A stretch of 7,975 bases of DNA from Prevotella sp. UBA4339 (GTDB lineage Bacteria; Bacteroidota; Bacteroidia; Bacteroidales; Bacteroidaceae), in assembly GCA_002393725.1 (NCBI GenBank), contig DGTJ01000018.1:16066-24040 (forward strand), read 5' to 3'. How positions within the stretch are numbered: the stretch's first letter is position 1; each line of letters begins with the position of its first letter. Under the pieces are notes generated by a model. The model did not search any database. It was not told the origin of the DNA and saw only the letters and a program-made list of their open reading frames with translations. The translations under genes and the position numbers were made by a program. This document shows, piece after piece, positions 1-4,999 of the stretch.

Positions 1-1581
1 CAGTATGCACGGAGTGAGGTGATGGGCACCGTTCGTATTCCTTTCTATAAGCGTAAGGGGGATAATGATGCCTATCTCGGATACCCATACCGTCACTGGG
101 TGAGGTATCAGTTGACGTATGGTGACCGTCTGAAGGCTGGTATCGTGGGAGCCCAGGATGCTGGAGAGCCGTTCTTTGCCAACAGGAACCGCATGGGATA
201 TGATTACTATTCGGTCTATCTGCAGCTCAGGCAGCTCGGAGCTGTCAGCAATCTGGTCTTGGGTAAGTATCGTGCTTCGATGGGTATGGGACTGGTAATC
301 AACAGCAGCTTTGCCTTGGGTAAGACATCATTACTGCAGAATATGGGACGCTCTGCAAGTGTTCTCAGGGCACACTCCTCGCGCTCTGCTGCCGACTATC
401 TGAATGGGGTAGGTGCTACTGTGACAATAGCCAAGGGCCTCTCTGCTACGGCTTTCTTCTCCTATCGAGGTCAAGATGCTACTCTCAAGGAGGACGGGAT
501 GGTGTCTTCCATAGTCACCTCGGGGTATCATCGCACAGAGAACGAGATGGATAAGAAGGATAACCTTAAGAACACTACTTTTGGGGGCAGCGTCAGATAT
601 CACGACTATGGTATGCACGCAGCACTTAACATTGTTGGCACCCACCTGAACCGTGAACTGAAGCCGAATACAAATGTGATATACCGTAAGTACTATCCAC
701 AGGGTTATGATTTTCTCAATTTCAGCGTTGACTATGGTTATGTGCATCACCGTTTTGCCTTCAATGGCGAGACGGCTCTCAACAGGGACGGTGCTATGGC
801 AACGATTAACAGTCTGAGCCTGAGACTCGGTGGCGAATGGGACATCATGGCTATCCAACGCCTATACTCTTACCGTTACACCTCGCTTACTGCACGATGT
901 TTCAGCGACGGAGGGAGGGTGCAGAATGAAAACGGTATTTATCTCGGAGCTTCGTGGCAGCCATCGCCCAGGTGGAAGTTGTCGGCTTATACAGACTATG
1001 CATATTACCCTTATCCCAGATATCAGGTCTCACAGTCGTCACATTCATGGGATAACCTTCTTCAAGCCACATATACGCACAGCAAATGGACATTGTCGGG
1101 CAGGTATCGACTCCGTTTCCGCCAGAAGGATAGTGACAAAGACCTGATAACCCAAAAAGAGCATCGGGCACGCCTCACTGCAGAGTATAACGGTGGTATC
1201 GTCAGCCGTACCCAGATAGACCTCAGCATGATTACCTCGACAGATCGTCATCGCGGATTCATGATAAGCGAGAGCATCGGATATACCCATCGCTGGCTTA
1301 GGATGAATGCGGGATTCGGATATTTCCATACGGACGACTATGAAGGCAGGATATACCTTTATGAGCCGGGACCGCTTTACAACTATAGTGTGGTGCAGTA
1401 TTATGGACAAGGCGTGAGATACTGGATGATGTGCCGGGCTGCCATTGGCAGACAATTCGTGCTTACTGCAAAAATAGGAACAATCAACTATTTTGATCGC
1501 TCAGTCATAGGTATAAGTTATCAGCAGACATACGGCTCCTCGATGACCGACCTTGATCTTCATTTGCGCTGGAAGTTCTAA
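1..1581 (+). CDS. Outer-membrane beta-barrel protein of the Bacteroidales helix-hairpin-helix/barrel type (5' partial)
   Basis: The reading frame is open from base 1 to the TAA at 1579-1581 (526 codons), so the true start lies upstream; the in-frame GTG at 19 and ATG at 22 are unlikely to be starts. The visible protein is rich in alternating aromatic/polar strands and turns, and ends in LDLHLRWKF with a terminal Phe, the usual outer-membrane insertion signal. Segments such as the one around VMGTVRIPFYKRKGD, LGKYRASMGMGLVINSSFALGK, and SGYHRTENEM resemble, from memory, Bacteroidales proteins that carry a signal peptide and ComEA-like helix-hairpin-helix repeats before a C-terminal barrel of about 500 residues. 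If so, roughly 150-200 N-terminal residues are missing here, and no hairpin-helix motif can be confirmed in this window. The physiological role of the family is not known to me. The gene is convergent with the GT4 gene and overlaps its stop codon, so it need not belong to the glycan locus functionally. Confidence 0.75.
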   Translation, partial: QYARSEVMGTVRIPFYKRKGDNDAYLGYPYRHWVRYQLTYGDRLKAGIVGAQDAGEPFFANRNRMGYDYYSVYLQLRQLGAVSNLVLGKYRASMGMGLVINSSFALGKTSLLQNMGRSASVLRAHSSRSAADYLNGVGATVTIAKGLSATAFFSYRGQDATLKEDGMVSSIVTSGYHRTENEMDKKDNLKNTTFGGSVRYHDYGMHAALNIVGTHLNRELKPNTNVIYRKYYPQGYDFLNFSVDYGYVHHRFAFNGETALNRDGAMATINSLSLRLGGEWDIMAIQRLYSYRYTSLTARCFSDGGRVQNENGIYLGASWQPSPRWKLSAYTDYAYYPYPRYQVSQSSHSWDNLLQATYTHSKWTLSGRYRLRFRQKDSDKDLITQKEHRARLTAEYNGGIVSRTQIDLSMITSTDRHRGFMISESIGYTHRWLRMNAGFGYFHTDDYEGRIYLYEPGPLYNYSVVQYYGQGVRYWMMCRAAIGRQFVLTAKIGTINYFDRSVIGISYQQTYGSSMTDLDLHLRWKF

Positions 1582-2696
1582 ACGAGGCTATTATACAGGT
1601 CAACAATCTGCGATGCCACATCGTGCCCCTCGAAGCGGCGGATATACTCCTGGCTGCGCAGGATTCGCTGACTGCGGCCTTCAGCACCTATAAGAGTCTG
1701 GGAGATGGCATCTGCCATAGCCCTCTCATCGTCAGGGACTACATAGATGGAGTCGGGACCGCCAGCTTCCTCCAGACACGAGCCTGTGCATGCCACTACA
1801 GGCAGCCCGCTTCCGATAGCCTCGATGATCGGGATGCCAAAGCCTTCATATACAGACGGATAGACAAAACTCTCTGCTCCTGCATAGATAGCCGGCAACA
1901 GGTCGTTGCTGACACCATGAAGCATGTGTACCCGATGCTCCAGCTGATGGCTCTTGACGTATTCTGACACCTTATCCGCATATTTGGTGTGACGCCCCAC
2001 AATCACGAGGTGCAGCTCATCAGGCAGATAGTGCAATGCCCGCACAGCGAGGAGGATGTTTTTCCTTGCCTCGATAGAGCCTACGCTCAGGATATATCTC
2101 TCCGGCAGCGAGGAGTCCTTGCGGAATGAAGCCTGTCGCCTGAAACTGGGCGAGAAGCTCTGATAGACAACAGATATCTCGTTCTCATCTACATTGCCGA
2201 ACTCCATGATGTCACGCTTAGTGCATTCGCTGATGGCAATGATATGATCAGCCTCGCGTATCGTCTGATAAAACTTCCAGGCGTATATCTTAGTATCTAT
2301 CCAGTTGTAGAATTCCGGATGACGCAGGAATATGAGATCGTGGATTGTCACTATGCTCTTCACACCGCTCTTGCTGATGCCGAAAGGCAGCTCTCCCGAT
2401 AGCCCGTGGAATATCTGCACTCCATCTCTCACCAGATCCTTCACTATCCCCTTCGTGCGCCAGAAAGCCTTCTCGAGAGGTATGCCGGAGCTTTTAGGAT
2501 AGCAGAACTCTACATTCCCTCTTGCCACTATCTGCCCTCGCAGGTCGTCGCGACCCTTGTCGGGGGCATAGAGGCGGAGGTCTAACCCGCTGTCGACTGA
2601 GAGGTCGTTGATCAGAGTCCTTCCGTAACTGCCTAATCCTGTGCCGTTCCTGACTATGCGCTTGGCATCGTAGCCTATGGTGAGATGAGTGTTCAT
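1578..2696 (-). CDS. GT4-family (GT-B fold) glycosyltransferase
   Basis: This 372-residue protein is a full-length retaining GT4 enzyme, expected to move a sugar from a nucleotide donor to a glycan or lipid-linked acceptor on the cytoplasmic side of the inner membrane. The N-terminal acceptor domain has the glycine-rich loop GTGLGSYG (residues 18-25) and VTIHDLIFLRHPEFY (about 116-130), followed by ADHIIAISECTKRDI (149-163). The C-terminal donor domain begins near YILSVGSIEARKN (201-213), with R211/K212 as the likely donor-phosphate contacts. It carries the E-x7-E motif in EGFGIPIIE (E284 and E292), then the GLPVVAC segment. No membrane segment is visible. The ATG overlaps the stop of the upstream gtrA-like gene (ATGA), indicating translational coupling, and no Shine-Dalgarno sequence precedes it. 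Donor and acceptor cannot be read from sequence. The stop codon (TAG) overlaps the TAA of the convergent barrel gene. Confidence 0.93.
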   Translation of the reverse strand: MNTHLTIGYDAKRIVRNGTGLGSYGRTLINDLSVDSGLDLRLYAPDKGRDDLRGQIVARGNVEFCYPKSSGIPLEKAFWRTKGIVKDLVRDGVQIFHGLSGELPFGISKSGVKSIVTIHDLIFLRHPEFYNWIDTKIYAWKFYQTIREADHIIAISECTKRDIMEFGNVDENEISVVYQSFSPSFRRQASFRKDSSLPERYILSVGSIEARKNILLAVRALHYLPDELHLVIVGRHTKYADKVSEYVKSHQLEHRVHMLHGVSNDLLPAIYAGAESFVYPSVYEGFGIPIIEAIGSGLPVVACTGSCLEEAGGPDSIYVVPDDERAMADAISQTLIGAEGRSQRILRSQEYIRRFEGHDVASQIVDLYNSLV

Positions 2697-3076
2697 GAGT
2701 TTTTGAAATGTTTGAAAACGAATCTGACGAGTACGAAATTGGTAGGCACGGCGATAGCAAGCACTGCGATAGGTGCCAACTCCCTGCTGAGGCCTATCCA
2801 GAGGAAGAAGTTGAAGAGCATCATGTGCAGCAGATAGTTTGTAAGATGTGCTGCTCCGAATCCCAGTCCGTTTTTCGCTGATGTCTTCTCCTTAAAAGTA
2901 AAGTGAGCTGAAAGCCAGTAGTTTACAAGGAAGCTGAGGACGTATCCGATTGTATAAGCTATATTGACATTTATCCAGTGCTGCAGCACCCAGTAGATGG
3001 CATAGTGTATGGAAGCTGCCGTAGTGCCTACGATGCCAAAGCGTATTATCTCTCCAAGAGTCTCCTTTTTGTTCAT
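2693..3076 (-). CDS. GtrA-family small polytopic membrane protein
   Basis: The protein has 127 residues, the usual GtrA length, with four predicted membrane helices at about 11-31, 37-57, 72-94 and 99-119. Family signatures are RFGIVGTTAASIHY near the N-terminus, NYWLSAHFTF after helix 2 (52-61) and PTNFVLVRFVFKHF at the C-terminus (111-124), the last two being the repeated N-x3-x-R/H-x-x-F elements of the family. GtrA proteins are thought to assist transfer of polyprenyl-phosphate-linked sugars across the inner membrane, usually with a GT2 polyprenyl-phosphate sugar synthase; no GT2 gene lies in this window. Here the partner is a GT4 enzyme, coupled by an ATGA overlap. The start at 3076 lies about 20 bases downstream of a TAACTTTG -7 box and has an A/T-rich leader without a Shine-Dalgarno sequence. 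The flippase role is a family inference; substrate is unknown. The polyprenyl-sugar-dependent GT87-like enzyme encoded on the other side of the divergent promoter is a possible functional partner. Confidence 0.92.
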   Translation of the reverse strand: MNKKETLGEIIRFGIVGTTAASIHYAIYWVLQHWINVNIAYTIGYVLSFLVNYWLSAHFTFKEKTSAKNGLGFGAAHLTNYLLHMMLFNFFLWIGLSRELAPIAVLAIAVPTNFVLVRFVFKHFKNS

Positions 3077-3095
3077 ATTTTCAAAAAATATGGTG

Positions 3096-3103
3096 CAAAG
3101 TTA
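3096..3103 (-). promoter_or_regulatory. Bacteroidota -7 box for the gtrA-like/GT4 operon
   Basis: Read on the minus strand these bases are TAACTTTG, a full match to the Bacteroidota -7 consensus TAnnTTTG, followed by CACC. The box ends 19 bases upstream of the gtrA-like ATG, giving a very short leader of roughly 12-15 bases. A matching -33 TTG at the usual 19-base spacing is not clear (ATGC is found there), so the upstream element is weak or missing. Confidence 0.7.
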
Positions 3104-3120
3104 GCAAAAAATTGCGAATA

Positions 3121-3134
3121 GTGCATTGTGCATT
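3121..3134. repeat. Tandem heptamer GTGCATT x2
   Basis: GTGCATT occurs twice back to back (3121-3127 and 3128-3134) between the two divergent -7 boxes and overlaps the plus-strand -33 element. It is followed by ATGAATTATTT. Similar GTGCATT/ATTATGAATT-rich runs are, from memory, common between genes in Prevotella. It may be just such background or a small operator; nothing here decides between them. Confidence 0.5.
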
Positions 3135-3155
3135 ATGAATTATTTAGTACCTTTG
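3126..3155 (+). promoter_or_regulatory. Bacteroidota-type promoter for the aminotransferase-GT25 operon
   Basis: A TTG at 3126-3128 is followed after exactly 19 bases by TACCTTTG at 3148-3155. This matches the primary-sigma promoter of Bacteroidota (-33 TTTG/TTG and -7 TAnnTTTG). Transcription would begin near 3160, leaving a leader of only about 12-15 bases before the ATG at 3174, with no Shine-Dalgarno sequence. It is the only clear promoter seen ahead of the four tightly overlapped plus-strand genes. Confidence 0.78.
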
Positions 3156-3173
3156 CACCCAAATTAATACATT

Positions 3174-4217
3174 ATGGAACAGAAAATGAATTTTCTCGAT
3201 AGAAACGAGTTTAATTTTGAACCAAGTCAGAAGGTTGTTGACGCAATAAAGAATTTTGACCCTAAGACCCTCTGCTTCTATACCCGCATTTACGATCAGG
3301 GTAAGAAAAGTGTTATTTCAGTACGTCTGAGTGAGATTTACGGTGTGCCTGAAGAGCAGGTGCTTTTAGCATACGGTGGAGAGGATATCCTCAAGAATGC
3401 AATCCATTATTATCTGATGAAGGGTGACAACAAGAAGATCCTCATCCCGGAGTTCTCTTGGTGGTATTACAATAAGGTGGCAAGTGAGTGCTATGGTACT
3501 TTCGAGATGTATCCCCTCTATGAGAAGGACGATACCTTTGCCTATAATGTTGATGAGGTGATAGAATATACCAACCGTATCCACCCTCGCATGCTGCTGC
3601 TCGCATCGCCAAACAATCCGACGGGCAATAGCCTTACCAGTGAGGAGATAGGCCGTATCATGGAGAATATCCCTGACGACACTATGGTGCTCGTAGACGA
3701 GGCCTATGCCAGCTTCATCACCAGCGATACCGACTATATCGCTCCTTTGGTGAACAAGTATCGCAACCTCATCATCTCGCGCACACTCTCTAAGTTCTAC
3801 GGACTTCCCGGGCTCCGCTGTGGCTTTGGCTTCATCGGTCAGGGGCACACCCATTTCATCAGCTATATCAACAAGTATCTGGGCTACAACCGCTTCTCAG
3901 AGGCAGTGGCTCTGGCAGCCCTTGACAGCGACGAGCACTACCGTCATGTGGCAGACGATATGGAGTGGGGTCGTCAGCTCTATAAGAAGGCTCTGGGCGA
4001 CAAACCCGGATTCAAGGTGTATAAGTCTGTTGCCAACTTCATCCTTATCAAGTATCCGATTGAGATAAAGGAGGCATTGCAGAAGGCTCTGGCCGACGAG
4101 AACTACAAGATCAAGTTCATGAGCGACAAGGGCTTGGAGTCATGCCTGCGAATCACTCTTGGCAGGAAAGAGCAGACACAGACCGTAGTAGACACCATTT
4201 TGAAGGTTCTGGGATGA
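3174..4217 (+). CDS. HisC-like fold-type I PLP-dependent aminotransferase or decarboxylase
   Basis: This 347-residue protein has the length and motif order of the histidinol-phosphate aminotransferase group. Visible motifs are AYGGEDIL (66-73, cofactor-phosphate region), ASPNNPTGN (144-152) with N148 as the likely PLP-ring contact, LVDEAYASF (173-181) with D175 and Y178, SRTLSKFYGLPGLRCGF (202-218) with K207 as the Schiff-base lysine and R215 as a phosphate contact, and CLRITLG (324-330) with R326 as the likely carboxylate-binding Arg. The enzyme is therefore likely active. It is unlikely to be the histidine-pathway HisC because it is coupled (ATGA overlap) to a LicC-like cytidylyltransferase in a glycan operon. 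Relatives annotated as HisC or CobD in capsule loci include Campylobacter jejuni Cj1436 (L-serine-phosphate decarboxylase) and Cj1437 (serinol-phosphate-forming aminotransferase). A similar reaction supplying an amino-alcohol phosphate is my inference. The ATG at 3174 suits the promoter spacing; an in-frame ATG at 3186 is an alternative. Confidence 0.88.
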   Translation: MEQKMNFLDRNEFNFEPSQKVVDAIKNFDPKTLCFYTRIYDQGKKSVISVRLSEIYGVPEEQVLLAYGGEDILKNAIHYYLMKGDNKKILIPEFSWWYYNKVASECYGTFEMYPLYEKDDTFAYNVDEVIEYTNRIHPRMLLLASPNNPTGNSLTSEEIGRIMENIPDDTMVLVDEAYASFITSDTDYIAPLVNKYRNLIISRTLSKFYGLPGLRCGFGFIGQGHTHFISYINKYLGYNRFSEAVALAALDSDEHYRHVADDMEWGRQLYKKALGDKPGFKVYKSVANFILIKYPIEIKEALQKALADENYKIKFMSDKGLESCLRITLGRKEQTQTVVDTILKVLG

Positions 4218-4999
4218 TAGGAGTAATACTTGCAGCCGGAATGGCAAAGCGTCTCAGGCCACTTACCGACACCAAGCCGAAGTGCCTGTTGGAAGTAGGT
4301 GGAAAGACTCTGCTTCAGCGCACAGTCGATGCAATGTCTTCTGCTGGAGTCACTGAATTCCTGGTTGTCACAGGCTATCGTGCCTCCATGATCCGCGACT
4401 TCCTCGCCTCCTACATTCCTCCTTCCTCGGTAACCAACATTCCACATTCTTGCGTCCCTTCGGTAGCAAGCGGCAAGCCGATTACCACGCGATTCCTCGA
4501 CAATCCCGACTACGAGCACAACAACAACATCTTCTCCCTCTGGCTGGCGATGAAGGAGCTGCACGGTCAGGAAGTGCTGCTTATGGACAGTGATATCCTT
4601 TGCGACCCTGAGGCAGTTCGTCGTGTAGCCCGTCAGGAGTGCTCTGCCCTTGCTATGCAGCGCCACGAGCTGGGTGAAGAGGAGATGAAGATCGTGGTCG
4701 ATGACGACTTCCATATCACCGAGATCAGCAAGACCTGTCGTGTTGAGGATGCCGTAGGAGAGTCGGTGGGCATTGAGAAGATGACATCGGATTATACCGA
4801 GGCTATCTACCAGGAGCTGCGTAAGATGATTCTCGACGAGGGACTTATCGATATCTTCTATGAGCGGGCCTTCGAGCGGCTTATTCCCCAGGGGCACACC
4901 TTCAAGGTGGTGGATACCACCGACCTCTTCTCGTATGAGCTCGACACCCCTGAGGACTTCAAGAGAGCGACGGATTCAATGCCTGAGAATCTCATATGA
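4214..4999 (+). CDS. LicC-like nucleotidyltransferase (probable CTP:alcohol-phosphate cytidylyltransferase)
   Basis: The protein has 261 residues with a Rossmann-like nucleotidyltransferase fold. The N-terminal signature runs ILAAGMAKRLRPLTDTKPK (5-23) with R13 and K23 as the typical NTP and phosphate contacts. NNNIFSLWLAM (103-113) and LLMDSDILC (122-130), with the metal-binding D125/D127 pair, follow the pattern of LicC-type phosphocholine cytidylyltransferases rather than the longer glucose-1-phosphate uridylyl or thymidylyl enzymes. ESVGIEKM (183-190), FYERAF (215-220) and YELDTPEDFKRA (241-252) complete the fold; the last resembles the usual ID-TPEDL end. It would couple CTP to a small phosphorylated alcohol or amino-alcohol in the cytoplasm. 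I chose the ATG at 4214 because the motif starts directly after it and it forms an ATGA overlap with the aminotransferase stop; the longer frame from 4142 only adds 24 unrelated residues. Specificity (phosphocholine, phosphoethanolamine, serinol phosphate, aminoethylphosphonate or a sugar phosphate) is not resolved. Confidence 0.87.
   Translation: MIGVILAAGMAKRLRPLTDTKPKCLLEVGGKTLLQRTVDAMSSAGVTEFLVVTGYRASMIRDFLASYIPPSSVTNIPHSCVPSVASGKPITTRFLDNPDYEHNNNIFSLWLAMKELHGQEVLLMDSDILCDPEAVRRVARQECSALAMQRHELGEEEMKIVVDDDFHITEISKTCRVEDAVGESVGIEKMTSDYTEAIYQELRKMILDEGLIDIFYERAFERLIPQGHTFKVVDTTDLFSYELDTPEDFKRATDSMPENLI

Noticed and set aside
331..858. Minus-strand open frame (175 codons) within the barrel gene
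   Set aside because: The opposite strand encodes a continuous barrel protein with family-like segments, and the antisense product shows no motif or start context.
4142..4213. N-terminal extension of the nucleotidyltransferase by 24 residues
   Set aside because: The extension overlaps the aminotransferase in another frame, has no family similarity, and the ATGA-overlapping ATG at 4214 directly precedes the conserved ILAAG motif.
3174..4217. Assignment as histidine-biosynthesis hisC
   Set aside because: The motifs fit the broad HisC-like group, but no other histidine gene is nearby and the gene is coupled to a LicC-like cytidylyltransferase, so the specific name is not supported.
4103..4897. 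Long minus-strand open frame (264 codons) opposite the LicC-like gene
   Set aside because: It is antisense to a gene with clear family motifs, lacks any recognisable domain and has no promoter; it is a by-product of codon usage on the other strand.
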